Assembly (NCBI RefSeq): GCF_018812025.1
Contig: NC_063045.1
Location: forward strand, 61,717,839 to 61,781,838
Source: Megalobrama amblycephala
Taxonomy: Eukaryota > Chordata > Actinopteri > Cypriniformes > Xenocyprididae
Reading direction: 5' to 3'
Length of the DNA: 64,000 bases
This document shows, piece by piece, positions 12,915-64,000 of the stretch. The notes beneath the pieces are model-generated. The model was not told the origin of the DNA, searched no databases, and was given only the letters and a program-made list of their open reading frames with translations. The stretch's first letter is position 1. Each line of letters starts with the position of its first letter. The position numbers and the translations under genes are program-made.

Positions 12915-14430
12915 CAATTGTGCAAATATTTATGCATCAAAAAGTCATAAAGCTGTATTTTTTCATTGTGTAAAAAGTATAATACTCAGATATTGTCATT
13001 TGCATGTTCCTTTAGCTGTTGTATGTCTGTTTTTGATGCTGTACAGAAAATCTTGCACTGTTATGATGCATAAAAATATGCACAGAAGCTTGAAGAAGTA
13101 GAAGCTTTCGTCCCCTGCTGTGGCTGTAATGAATCAATTCCCACATTGTTTTTCTTTTCTAAACTTCCTCTGAACAGTCTAACGCTCTTGCAGCGGCACA
13201 TTGACATCAGGGCTTTTCTAAAATGCTCTAAAAACCTCTTTCTAAAAGAGTGAGAGGATGGATTATGCCTCTTCACCCAGCGTCCCCCGCATGATTCTTG
13301 CTGTGACGCTTTCTTAGTCCTCTTGAGAAGTTTTGTTTCGCCGTACCCAGCATTCCCGGTGAGTGACTTCAAAGCTCTCTGATTGTCTCATGCTCCGTGG
13401 CGGCGCATTGTGCTGGATTTGCATATTCATGAGGATTGTCTTTCTCCCGCTCACCAGTGGCTCACGGTTGGGATGCTGGGAGTTTGAAAGCAGGACACCA
13501 TGAGACCTGAAGAAACTCTCAGGAATTACAACAGTTAGACATTCAGGGTCTGTCTTCAGTGAGGGAAACTGAAGTGCTTTAGAGTTCGGTTTTACACCAA
13601 ATTGTACATTTGTTTTTTCATGCACTGGTCAATTTTTGGCATTTCATACTGTGTTGTTTTCAGATTAGTGGAAGAAAACATCCAAACTACACTTTTGTCC
13701 ATTTTTAGTCCATGTGCATTTTATTGCACTTTATCTATTTGCGTCTGTGGATTTCAATTCGCATACATTTCTTTAAAGAGTTTTTTCTCCACTTCAGCAG
13801 CACTCACATACACCAAAACTTACAGATTAATTCCTGTCTATATTCTGAAGATTTTTACTGATGGGATTGTTCATATTGTATAATTCACCTGATTTATATA
13901 AGTTTTTATTACTAAAAACATGGTAAAAAATTTATATATATATATATTTTTAAGCATTGCTAATTACTATTTTAAGTGATTTTATTTTGTTTGATTGCAT
14001 TGAAAAGCAAAATTTCTGAAATTTTATGTTTAATATGCAAATGAAATGAGGCATTATGTAATTAAATATGCACTCAAAATTCTTTGCTTTATTTTGTATA
14101 TTATATATTTATATTATTTATTTTGGTGTGTATATATACATATATATGCACATATAGTGTGTGTGTGTATATATATATTTTCATTGGTTTATAATACAGC
14201 AGAGCTTATTGGCATAGATGCTTGGGGAATGAGCATGCGCATTCCTTTATGTACGACTTTATGAATGATCTACGCTGTTTGACTGTAGATGTTAGATGAA
14301 GTTATTGTACGCTTGGTACGGCATCTCCGGGTTCTTCAGGCAGAAAATCGCAGTGTAATAGGCTGTACTGCTAAATCTGGGGAACAAATTCTTAATTCAA
14401 TACATAGGCTATAGAGCAAGTGAACATCAA
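12915..14430. other. spacer; GC-richer block 13061-13500 without gene
   Basis: The block at 13061-13500 is more complex than its surroundings and contains an octamer ATTTGCAT (13417-13424). It could be a conserved non-coding element, but the reading frames show no known domain. The remainder is AT-rich, with TA/GT runs near 14120-14180. Confidence 0.35.
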
Positions 14431-14525
14431 GTGAAGTAAAGTCAAATTTATTTGTATAACACTCAATACACATCGTTTCAAAGCAGCTTTACGAAAAGTT
14501 ATTGTCTATAAGCTTTAATATTGAG
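14431..14525. repeat. short dispersed repeat fragment
   Basis: AAGTCAAATTTATTTGTATA ... CAAAGCAGCTTTACGAAAAG resembles the widespread fish repeat with TTTATTTATATAGCGC and AAAGCAGCTTTACA landmarks. Assigned from memory of the motif, with no search. Confidence 0.45.
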
Positions 14526-14875
14526 CCGTTTTAGGGCCGGGCGATATCACGAAAGATGTTGCTGATATAAATGATTTAGCTATATTGTATTTATTATTCA
14601 GCAGATAAGTCAGTGCCACTTTTAGGACTGCATGGAATTATGGCATTGCAAAGGAGAGATATTTTTTTGTGCATGTCATGCTATTTTTACATCATCCAAT
14701 TAGGCTTTTTCATATTTGTTTTAGGATCAGTGGATAAGCAAAAACTCGGGATTAAGATAATAAGATAATAATAGACTACCAATAGCCCACACGCCCATAT
14801 TTTTTGTGCATACAATAAAAAATAAATATTTGCATTTATTGTGTATGCAAATATAAACGAACTGTTGTATAAACG

Positions 14876-14993
14876 CAATATCACACTCGTAACCGTGTGA
14901 TTTGGCTGTATATCAGCACGCTGTGATTACCTACAGCCGAATCACAGCCGTGCTGATATACAGCCATATTGCACGGCTACGAGTGTGATATTG
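14876..14993. repeat. 118-bp imperfect hairpin
   Basis: The left arm starts CAATATCACACTCGTA and the right arm ends TACGAGTGTGATATTG (exact inverse). Inner arms TGGCTGTATATCAGCACG and CGTGCTGATATACAGCCA are also exact inverses, as are TGTGATT and AATCACA near the centre. Confidence 0.85.
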
Positions 14994-16153
14994 CTCATAT
15001 ATATAATAACACATATATTACATGCGTGTGTGTATATAAAATAAGTTTGTTTTTAAATATAGTTATAAAGTTATATAACAAACAAACAACAACAGTACTA
15101 AAAGTTTAACTAAAATTAATTATAAAATTATTAAAAAGAACACAAAAACGAATTTAAAATATTAAATAAAATAGTGATACACTCCCCTCTGTAAAACTTT
15201 TAACTCTAATATGTCAACAAAATAAAACAAGAATTTTGTGTGCATATTTATTTACATAATGCCTCATTTGCATATTTAAACAACATTTCAGAAAACTTGT
15301 AATACATTAAAATGCTTGCAAGTTTGATATCTTCTATATTATCTTCTTTACCTTATTTACCTTAAAATAGTTAGTGATCGGTTTAAACCATCAGGACACA
15401 GATAATCAGATGTTGTTGTGTCTGAGAGAGGATGGTCCGGAGATGCCGATGGTCTGATGGCGTGATCCGATTGGGTTTCCCACCTATGTGCAGCTGTCGG
15501 CTCATAGGAAATGGAATGTCTTTCCCAGATTCCGTGACCGAACTCTCAACGGCCTTTCAAGACGACAGAAAATCCCCTGTTGAAATTTCACAGTGGCAGG
15601 GGTCAGCGGCGCTGTCAGCCGCAACATCGCTCACGGCTCGCATTCCCTCAGCCGCTATTGTAATTCAAGAGTCCGTGCCATCGCCGCCGCTGGTGCCCGC
15701 GTCCTTTGTTCCTCACTTGAGTTGTGAATTTTGTGGTTGTCTCACAGATTTTCCAGCAGCATGTGAGCGACAGAGACGTCTGGCCTTAAATCCACACAGA
15801 TTCTGAACCGCTTGCTTTTTCTCAAGCAAGTAAACGTTAGCTGGACCTTTTGTGTGTTTGTTGGTTATTTATATTTTATAATAACGGTTCACCTAAAAAT
15901 AAAGTAATTCACCTTATTATCAGACTTCTGAACCATATAAAGCCGTTTAAATATGGTGCATCAAGACGTTTGACTTCAGAAGATCTGTGATGCCTTTGCA
16001 TGTACTGTATGTACACTACCAACAAAAGTTTTGTGTTGAAAGAAATTAATAATTGCATTTGACACAGATGCATAAAATTGATGAAAAGTGAGGAGTACTA
16101 GAGGCTAGAATAGAAGTGAAATCTATATACTGTAAACCAATTTTTTTATAGTT
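14994..16153. other. spacer with GC-richer block 15430-15806
   Basis: A 124-codon open frame at 15432-15806 has no recognisable domain and no clear splice partners. The block stands out in composition and may be a conserved non-coding element. A left-half fragment of a TTCACC fold-back element starts at about 15888. Confidence 0.35.
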
Positions 16154-18446
16154 CACTATGCTGGGTTAAAAACAACCCAAGTTGGCTTGAAAATGGACAA
16201 ACCCTGCGATTAGGTTGTTTTAACCCAGCAAATGTTTTTTTTTAACCAAGCGGATGGGCTGTTTTAACCCAGCGGATGTTTTTTTTTAACCCAGCGGATG
16301 GGCTGTTTTAACCCAGCGGATGGGCTGTTTTAACCCAGCGGATGGACTGTTTTAACCCAGCGGATGGGCTGTTTTAACCCAGCGGATGTTTTTTTTTAAC
16401 CCAGCGATGGGTTGTTTTAACCCAGCGGATGGGCTGTTTTAACCCAGCGGATGTTTTTTTTTAACCCAGCGATGGGTTGTTTTAACCAAGCGGATGGGCT
16501 GTTTTAACCCAGCGGATGGACTGTTTTAACCCAGCGGATGGGCTGTTTTAACCCAGCGGATGTTTTTTTTTAACCCAGCGATGGGTTGTTTTAACCCAGC
16601 GGATGGGCTGTTTTAACCCAGCGGATGTTTTTTTTTAACCCAGCGATGGGTTGTTTTAACCCAGCGGATGGGCTGTTTTAACCCAGCGGATGTTTTGTTT
16701 TTTAACCCAGCGGATTTTTTTTTTTTAACCCAACGGATGGGCTGTTTTAACCCAGCGGATAGGCTGTTTTAACCCAGCGGATGGGCTGTTTTAACCCAGC
16801 GGATGTTTTTTTTTTTAACCCAGCAGATGTTTTTATTTTACCCAGCGGATGTTTCTTTTTAACCCAGCGGATAGGCTGTTTTAACCCAGCGGATGGGCTG
16901 TTTTAACCCAGCGGATGTTTTTTTTTTAACCCAGCGATGTTTTTATTTTACCCAGCGGATGTTTCTTTTTAACCCAGCGAATTGGCTGTTTTAACATAGC
17001 GGATGTTTTTTTTTTAACCCAGCGGATAGGCTGTTTTAACCCAGCGGATAGGTTGTTTTAACCCAGCGGATGTTTTTTTTAACCCAGCGGATGGGCTGTT
17101 TTAACCCAGCGGATAGGCTGTTTTAACCCAGCGGATAGGCTGTTTTAACCCAGCGGATAGGTTGTTTTAACCCAGCGGATGTTTTTTTTTAACCCAGCGG
17201 ATGGGCTGTTTTAACCCAGCGGATAGGCTGTTTTAACCCAGCGGATGTTTTTTTTTAACCCAGCGGATGGGCTGTTTTAACCCAGCGGATAGGCTGTTTT
17301 AACCCAGCGGATGTTTTTTTTAACCCAGCGGATAGGCTGTTTTAACCCAGCGGATGTTTTTTTTTAACCCAGCGGATGGGCTGTTTTAACCCAGCGGATG
17401 TTTTTTTTTAACCCAGCGGATGTTTTTTTTTTTAACCCAGCAGATGTTTTTATTTTACCCAGCGGATGTTTCTTTTTAACCCAGCGAATTGGCTGTTTTA
17501 ACATAGCGGATGTTTTTTTTTTAACCCAGCGGATAGGCTGTTTTAACCCAGCGGATGTTTTTTTTTAACCCAGCGGATGTTTTTTTTTTTAACCCAGCAG
17601 ATGTTTTTATTTTACCCAGCGGATGTTTCTTTTTAACCCAGCGAATTGGCTGTTTTAACATAGCGGATGTTTTTTTTTTAACCCAGCGGATAGGCTGTTT
17701 TAACCCAGCGGATAGGTTGTTTTAACCCAGCGGATGTTTTTTTTAACCCAGCGGATGGGCTGTTTTAACCCAGCGGATAGGCTGTTTTAACCCAGCGGAT
17801 AGGCTGTTTTAACCCAGCGGATAGGTTGTTTTAACCCAGCGGATGTTTTTTTTTAACCCAGCGGATGGGCTGTTTTAACCCAGCGGATAGGCTGTTTTAA
17901 CCCAGCGGATGTTTTTTTTTAACCCAGCGGATGGGCTGTTTTAACCCAGCGGATAGGCTGTTTTAACCCAGCGGATGTTTTTTTTTAACCCAGCGGATAG
18001 GCTGTTTTAACCCAGCGGATGTTTTTTTTTAACCCAGCGGATAGGCTGTTTTAACCCAGCGGATAGGTTGTTTTAACCCAGTGGATGGGCTGTTTTAACC
18101 CTGCGGATGTTTTTTTTTAACCCAGCGGATGTTTTTTTAACCCAGTGGATGGGTTAAATGTTTGTTAGTTTAATGAATAATAGTTAAACAATAAACATTT
18201 ATTTAATTGCTTATTAATAAATGTTTACCTTTTGATTGTTATTGTTGCCTCTAGTAATTATGTGTCTGATTTTTAATTTCCAACCTATTTTGTGTTCATT
18301 TTAAGTCAGCCATATAGTAATTTTTAAACAATAGTTGAGTTAAATAAAGCTTCCCAGCAGGTTGGGCAAACACTTAACCCAACCGCTGGATTAAAACAAC
18401 CCAATTGCTGGGTTTATCCATTTTTAACCCAGCATTTTTTTGAGTG
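16154..18446. mobile_element. minisatellite-bearing inverted-repeat element 1 (plus orientation)
   Basis: The left end CACTATGCTGGGTTAAAAAC ... AATGGACAAACCC and the right end (GGGTTTATCCATTTTTAACC ... CAGCATTTTTTTGAGTG) are inverted copies. Between them lie about 2.0 kb of 21-23-bp units (TTTTAACCCAGCGGATGGGCTG and a poly-T variant) at 16205-18156, followed by about 200 bp of non-repeated sequence (18157-18360). No ORF. Confidence 0.8.
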
Positions 18447-19629
18447 TTTTATGGTGCTTTTTGTCATTTTTGGTGCTCAACTGTGTTTCATTGAATGGAA
18501 AAGATCATCCTGAACACAGTTTCTCCACCGAAAGAAAGAAAGTCAATCATGTTTGGAACAACATGAGGGAGAGAAAATTTGGGTGAACTTTTATATCATC
18601 TTATATGATGTTTATTAGTCACTTTTGGAGCTTAAATAAAGACTGAATTGTTGGTTGCTGCAGGATTGTTTGCGGCTCATTATCCTCTGCAGTGATTCAT
18701 ATCTCAGGGCTGGTTTTGGGTGGAGTTTGTGTTGTGGAATCGGAGCATGCAGCCCCTCACTTCCCCCCGGACGGCCCATTCTTCAGCAGGGCTCGAGCGG
18801 GCCTCACGCTGGGCGTTTGATAGAGCTCGCAGCGAGTGTGTGAGCGGGCCTGACCTACTCACAGCTCCGAACGCCCCAGCCTCCCGAGAGGTCGCCCCGA
18901 TCGCATGTAATCACACCAAATGAGCACTGACAGCACCAGTGCCGCAGTCACATCACTGCCGCCCCACTGAACTCTCTATTCTTCCTGCTCTCACTTTCTC
19001 TTTGTTTTTAGCTCATCCAAAAACATTCATTCACACACACACACACACAAACTTGCACAAACTTTGTGAAAATGACCAGAAAACGCTGGTGGTCCCTGGA
19101 GGAGAAAGAGTTAATAAATTATGACTTTTCAATGTGAGTTAAAAAGGGATTCTTCCACCTGTTTTCTGGCCCAGCAGGTGAAAACGATGCACCTGATCTG
19201 CTGAACGTGTGAAGTTCTGGCTCTGTGCTCTTGATGTGATCTCAGTAATGGCTTAAGTGGTATCTGCTGTAGTAGTGAGTGCTGGTCTGGAAGGGTTCGG
19301 GTGAGATTAGGGCGAGAGGAGGCGTGTCGCGGCCTGAGGTGAGTCCCGCCATCACCTGACGTGTCAATGGCTTTTGTCATGCGCTCTTTCTGCTCTGGTG
19401 TGTTTTCACTGGCTGCTTTGTGTTCTTTATCCTACCCATAATGAGCTGTCAATCAACCGCCGGCACCCTAAAGGGGAAAGGAGGAAATGCTTAACCAACC
19501 CGGCAGGAACTAGTTTTTACAGCACTCTGAGAGAGAATACATGGTGTGTAATTCGCTTTCATGTTTTTGATGTCGAACTACCTGGAGAAACTTTCTGTAA
19601 ACTTTAAATGTTGTTTTAGTTGCAATTTA
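18447..19629. other. spacer between two inverted elements; GC-richer core
   Basis: The fold-back element right half lies at about 18512-18590. The GC-richer block at 18655-18930 has overlapping short open frames without a known domain and could be regulatory. CA run at 19035-19048. Confidence 0.4.
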
Positions 19630-21306
19630 CACTCTAAAAAATGCTGGGTTAAAAACAACCCAAGTTGGGTTGAAAATGGACAGTGGTGGGGTTGTTTTAA
19701 CCCGCCCAACATGCTGGGCAGTTTTATTTAACTCAACTACTGATTAAAAATAACTAAATGTCTGAATTAAAATGAACCTCCAATATGTTGGAAATTAAAA
19801 ATCAGACAATTACTAGAGGAAACAATAATAATCAATAGGTGAACATTTATTAATAAGCAATTTAATTAATGTTTATTATTCATTAAACTTAGTAATGAAT
19901 GTTTTAAAACAGCCAATTTGCTGGGTTAAAACAACCCAATCGCTGGGTTAAAACAACCAATTCGCTGGGTTAATAAAAGCCCAATTCACTGGGTTAAAAA
20001 AAGCCCAATTCACTGGGTTCAAAAAAGCCCAGTTCGCTGGGTTAAAACAGCCAATTCACGGGGTTAAAACATCCAATTCGCTGGGTTAAAACAGCCAATT
20101 CACGGGGTTAAAACATCCAATTCGCTGGGTTAAAACAGCCAATTTGCTGGGTTAATAAAAGCCCAATTCACTGGGTTCAAAAAAGCCCAGTTCGCTGGGT
20201 TAAAACAGCCAATTCACGGGGTTAAAACATCCAATTCGCTGGGTTAAAACAGCCAATTCACTGTGTTAAACAGCCAATTTACTGGGTTAAAACAACCCAA
20301 TCGCTCGGTTAAAACATCCAATTCGCTGGGTTAAAACAGCCAATTTGCTGGGTTAAAACAGCCAATTCACTGTGTTAAACAGCCAATTTACTGGGTTAAA
20401 ACAACCCAATCGCTCGGTTAAAACATCCAATTCGCTGGGTTAAAACAGCCAATTTGCTGGGTTAAAACACCCAATTCGCTGGGTTAAAAAAGCCCAGTTT
20501 GCTGGGTTAAAACATCCAGTTTGCTGGGTTAAAACAACCCAATCGCTGGGTTAAGACAGCCAATTCACTGTGTTAAAACAAACCAATTCGCTGGGTTAAA
20601 ACAACCAATTTGCTGGGTTAAAAAAAGCCCAATTCACTGGGTTAAAAAAAGGCCAATTCGCTGGGTTAAAAAAAAGCCCAATTCGCTGCGTTAAAACAAC
20701 CCAATTCACTGGGTTAAAAAAAAGTCCAGTTTGCTGGGTTAAAACAGCCAATTCGCTGGGTTAAAAAAAGCCCAATTCGCTGGGTTAAAACAACCCAATT
20801 AGCTGGGTTAAAACAACCCAATTCGCTGGGTTAAAAAAAGCCCAATTCACTGGGTTAAAAAAAGCCCAATTCGCTGGGTTAAAAAAAGCCCAGTTTGCTG
20901 GGTTAAAACAGCCAATTCGCTGGGTTAAAAAAAGCCCAATTCACTGGGTTAAAAAAAGCCCAATTCACTGGGTTAAAAAAGCTGGGTTAGCCCAATTCAC
21001 TGGGTTAAAAAAAGCCCAATTCGCTGAGTTAAAAAAAGCCCAATTCGCTGGGTTAAAAAAAGCCCAGTTTGCTGGGTTAAAACAGCCAATTCGCTGGGTT
21101 AAAAAAAGCCCAATTCACTGGGTTAAAAAAAGTCCAATTCGCTGAGTTAAAAAAAGCCCAATTCGCTGGGTTAAAAAAAGCCCAGTTCGCTGGGTTAAAA
21201 CAGCCAATTCGCTGGGTTAAAAAAAGCCCAATTCGCTGGGTTAAAAAAAGCCCAATTTGCTGGGTTAGAACAACCCAATCTTGTTTTTATCCCAGCATTT
21301 TTGTGT
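19630..21306. mobile_element. minisatellite-bearing inverted-repeat element 2 (minus orientation)
   Basis: Starts CACTCTAAAAAATGCTGGG with AACCCAAGTTGGGTTGAAAA and ends TTTTTATCCCAGCATTTTTG. Its unique segment (about 19700-19910: TTGGAAATTAAAAATCAGAC, TTACTAGAGGAAACAATAAT) is the reverse complement of the unique segment of element 1. The array (19912-21275) is GGGTTAAAACAGCCAATTCG CT-type units. Confidence 0.85.
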
Positions 21307-21866
21307 ATAGGTGTTCAATTCAGTCATCACTAGTACTAGATGATGATGTTGTGATCAAACCTCTTAGTATTTAAGTTCAATGTGTAACTCTTACAGAAGC
21401 CTACAGTAAACATTCTAGCAACTGCATGATAAAAATGGTTTAAAACACTGTTGCAACTGCATAGCAACACCATAGCAACTACCCTATCATTATGTCAGAG
21501 AGTTTTGCTCCAGCAAACACCACTCACTCACATTATTTTCACAAAATGAATTCTAGCTAATAAATCAATCCAAGCTAAATGTTGTTGGTTTGTCGGTGCA
21601 GCAGGAGTTCAGGCACTGTGGTCACGTGACTCTCAGATCACGGGCGGCCCCGGGGCTGTTTTTGGGGGTCGCCTGCCGATCCCGTCCCTCCCTCCCCTGG
21701 CCTCCTTTCAGCGGACGCCCTCCCCTGTGCGTGAGGAGGGTCCCGGCTGAGCCGCAGAGATCAACTGCTGCTTTTATTGTCTCTCCACAAGGTGTCCGGA
21801 GCGGAGGGGCCGTCCCAAACGCAGGGAGGGAGAGAGTAACACCCTCTTTCTCTCTGTCTGTCACAG
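21307..21866. other. region just upstream of the proposed first coding exon
   Basis: 21640-21840 is GC-rich and could be promoter-proximal sequence or extra 5' UTR. No TATA box or start site can be assigned with confidence. Confidence 0.35.
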
Positions 21867-21963
21867 GCCGGCCGTCAGTGCGGAGTAACTGTGGAGGGAG
21901 CAGCGTGCGTGTACGTGTGTTTCCATGCCCTGGTCGCGCGGGCAGGCGGCTCGAGTCTCAGGG
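21867..21963 (+). other. bmpr1b: bmpr1b 5' UTR part of first coding exon (proposed)
   Basis: A strong acceptor (CTCTTTCTCTCTGTCTG then TCACAG) ends at 21866, so the first coding exon probably begins at 21867. That leaves 97 nt of leader before the ATG at 21964. An in-frame ATG at 21925 would add 13 residues (MPWSRGQAARVSG), but it has T at -3 and C at +4 and would place polar residues before the signal peptide, so it is less likely. An alternative acceptor lies at about 21601 (GGTGCAG). The surrounding 21640-22020 is much more GC-rich than its neighbours. The exon border is inferred, with no transcript to confirm it. Confidence 0.5.
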
Positions 21964-61448
<39,485 letters not shown>

Positions 61449-61968
61449 CACTCACGTCCGTCCTGAGAGTCCGAGCGGATTTATCCTGCTTTCTGTGAAA
61501 GCTCACGCAGCCGCCTGCCGGACAGAGACACGAGTGGACAAACTCTGATCAACTGTCACTGACAATCTAACGCAATGAACCCATAACACACTTCATGGGA
61601 CTCAATCTGTATCTCAATCTTTAAATATTCATGAAGGCTTTTTATGATGACAAAACAAACCAAACGATTCAATGAAATGCATTTTCAAACCCTGAACAGT
61701 GTCCAACATTGAAAATGAAACATCATATTCTTCAGAAGACAAATGCAGCACCAGGTTTACCGTCCAGTCGTTTCATTGCTCTGAGAACCGCTGAAATACA
61801 TCCTTGTAAAATATGAATGTAAATATTGAATGTCATGAGTAACAGAAAAATGATTTCTTGTGTCACATGAACGTTTGTACAGGATGTTTTGTTTCATGTT
61901 GACTTGTGCCTTATTTAACAAACATGTAAAAGTTTAATATTTGATAGTTCTGTGTAAATGGAGTGAAA

Positions 61969-61974
61969 AATAAA
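61969..61974 (+). terminator. bmpr1b: poly(A) signal AATAAA, proximal
   Basis: Canonical hexamer about 520 nt after the stop codon. Confidence 0.65.
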
Positions 61975-62001
61975 TGTACGTGTTTAACATTCCCCTCCTT
62001 T

Positions 62002-62007
62002 AATAAA
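62002..62007 (+). terminator. bmpr1b: poly(A) signal AATAAA, distal
   Basis: Second canonical hexamer 33 nt downstream (TTTAATAAAGTG). Either signal may be used. Confidence 0.65.
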
Positions 62008-62025
62008 GTGAACTCAAATCTATTT

Positions 62026-63040
62026 TCTGAATTATATTGTCTTCTTACATGCCGCAACATTTTTGCCTGAATTGCAACTAAACTCCTGTAACAGTGGCTT
62101 CATTCAGTCGCAATTAACCCTTCGCTGGGAGTTTGATTGACAAGCGATCTAACCAATCATAACGCCGAAATCCATTTTGTCAGACAAAGGAGTAAGAAGA
62201 TTAACCTCGGTGGACTTGAACTTGAAAAATGGTGTGTACTGACGTCTTTCTGAGTTTTAAACAACATACCTTCTGATGTTCATTCATTATCTCACACTGA
62301 CTCTTTGCACGCTTTATATGAAATACATCCAGAATTTTAATACAAGTTTTGTTTTTCATGCTATGAGAGGACCGACCACCAATTGCATTCTGCAGTTTCA
62401 ATAGTGATTTCTACATATAAATGCAGGATTCATGCTCAAAATTGCTACCATAACCATAACACGGGACAAAAACATGCAATTATAAGAATAATGATAAGCA
62501 ATGTAAATGCAGAAAAATATTAGAATTTTTGTATCAATATTTTTGAAATTCTATTCCAATTATTTGTAAAATGACTTAAAATATTAAATGTCTCACTATA
62601 CATTGCTATTGGTGGAGCCGTTACATCTGCACTTTACTATAGCACCCTCACTGATTTTAGAGGCACCCTCAATGATTTGATTCTGGAACCGGACCTGCAC
62701 TTAAACCGAACTGCATGGTTAAACTCACAGCACATGCAGTGATGAAGATTTGAGACGTGAATCATGCGATATTATTAGATCAGCCTTTGCCGTGTGATAA
62801 GTGCACTAAGCTATGTTGCGATTTTGTTTTTGTTTATAAATTAAGGGCAACCTTTACTAATCGATTTGTGCAGTGTGAACCCACTCCTGTCCTTTACATA
62901 ATCACCAGAAGAGCTCTTCTCGATGAACTGCTGAACTGATAAAGCCGCAAGATGCGTGATATAACAATAGATGGCGCTAATGCACAGTTTGAGTTCGTGA
63001 TCTGAAGACGCTGTGCTGCTTCAATGCATTGCAGAACGCA
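62026..63040. other. downstream intergenic DNA, no gene seen
   Basis: Short open frames only. No recognised family. Confidence 0.5.
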
Positions 63041-63433
63041 AAACGGAATGTAGCTTGTAGCTTTTGGTCGCGCTACACCAATACTTGCTGGAAAATGTAG
63101 TTAACTACTGGAAAAGCTACACTGTTTTAAAAGTAGCTGGACTACATACAAGCTACTGAAAAATGTAGTTATCATTACATAAAATGTAAAAAACCCCAAA
63201 AAAGTCATTAAAACAAAAAATATGAGCATAAATAAAAGCTATTAAATGTGAAATAAATGTGGAATAAAATAAACAAAATGAAATAAAATAAAACAAACAT
63301 ACATAACATACATAATACATAGCACATAAAAATGAGATGAAGAAATAATTAAAAAATGAAAAAAATACAGACAACGGAAGATATGTAGTTAAACTAGTAG
63401 CGCCGCTACATGTAGTTAACTATTCCCCAACAC
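63041..63433. mobile_element. inverted-repeat element rich in TAGTTAACTA
   Basis: TAGCTTGTAGCTTTTGGTCG ... ATGTAGTTAACTACTGG at the left; ACTAGTAGCGCCGCTACATG TAGTTAACTATTCCCCAACA CTG at the right. Resembles a dispersed fish element; class not assigned. Confidence 0.5.
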
Positions 63434-64000
63434 TGCTTGGATGTCACCTGACTTGGGGACTTTATCTGACTTGGACTTTTATCCACCTGGGTTTTTATCC
63501 GACTTGGACTTCACCCAACTTGTACTTTATCTGACTTGGACTTTTATCTGACTGGACTTTTATCCGACTTGGTTTTTATCCAATTTGGGCTTTATCCGAC
63601 TTGGACTTCACCCAACTTGTACTTTATCTGACTTGGACTTTTATCTGACTAAGTTTTTATCCGACTTGGACCACCCAACTTGGACTTTTATCTGACTTGG
63701 ACTTTTATCTGACTAAGTTTTTATCCGACTTGGACCACCCAACTTGGACTTTTATCTGACTGGACTTTTATCTGACTGGACTTTTATCCGACTTGGTTTT
63801 TATCCAATTTGGGCTTTATCTGACTTGGACTTTTATCCAACTTGGTTTTTATCTGACTTGGACTTTTATCCAACTTGGTTTTTTATCCGACTTGGACTTC
63901 ACCCAACTTGGACTTTTATCTGACTGGATTTTTATCCGACTTGGACGTCAACCAACGTGGACTTTTATCCAACTTGTTTTTTATCCGACTTTGACTTCAC
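63434..64000. repeat. 16-17-bp minisatellite (ACTTGGACTTTTATCC), continues past window end
   Basis: Units GACTTGGACTTTTATCT, CAACTTGGTTTTTATCC and TTCACCCA variants share the ACTTGGACTT core with the intron 10 array 2.5 kb upstream. Confidence 0.95.

Larger units (their letters stand above)
61449..62025 (+). other. bmpr1b: bmpr1b 3' UTR (proposed extent)
   Basis: Non-repetitive sequence after the stop codon, ending shortly after two poly(A) hexamers. The end is set about 20 nt beyond the second hexamer by rule of thumb. A longer 3' UTR using a more distal signal cannot be excluded. Confidence 0.6.

Overview
The window is vertebrate nuclear DNA, almost certainly from a teleost and most likely a cyprinid (carp/danio group). 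Two things support this. The single recognisable gene is a complete, split gene for a type I BMP receptor of the BMPR1B/ALK6 class. The rest is packed with short inverted-repeat elements and microsatellites typical of cyprinid genomes, namely fold-back elements ending near AGGGATAGTTCACC and elements with CACTACCGTTCAAAAG termini. Nothing prokaryotic, viral or toxin-like was seen. Species and the a/b paralogue cannot be fixed from the sequence alone.

Layout. Bases 1-21866 lie upstream of the coding region: AT-rich microsatellite clusters (931-2220, 3470-4200, 5520-6357), a 1.8-kb GAATA-type array (7313-9087), several short DNA elements, a 118-bp hairpin, and two minisatellite-bearing elements in opposite orientation (16154-18446 and 19630-21306). 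Coding starts at 21964. Eleven coding exons were assembled by hand, all with GT-AG borders and matching phases: 21964-22048, 48424-48583, 48989-49091, 52192-52294, 53390-53483, 53583-53721, 56211-56403, 56507-56804, 58554-58729, 58978-59108 and 61323-61448. They give 1608 nt including the stop, i.e. 535 residues. In order these encode the signal peptide, a ten-cysteine ligand-binding ectodomain, one membrane helix, the GS regulatory segment and a complete Ser/Thr kinase. The 3' UTR has two AATAAA signals (61969 and 62002). Bases 62040-64000 hold no gene.

Intron 1 (22049-48423, 26.4 kb) contains two more arrays of the same 21-23-bp minisatellite, a 9.2-kb satellite of 110/111-bp monomers (26965-36152), local duplications, a 64-bp-arm perfect palindrome, and gene-free GC-richer blocks that may be regulatory. 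One of these blocks ends in three direct nuclear-receptor half-sites. Intron 3 is almost wholly a 3.1-kb CTGT array. Intron 8 holds a TTAAATTACGAG-type array and intron 10 a 1.4-kb 16-bp minisatellite that reappears at 63434-64000.

By rough addition, more than a third of the window is tandem repeat. All the very long ORFs (up to about 1070 codons) come from these repeats and are not genes. No new protein system was found. The most unusual signals are structural: terminal-inverted-repeat elements that carry minisatellites, satellite expansion inside a developmental receptor gene, and splice sites set directly against microsatellites.
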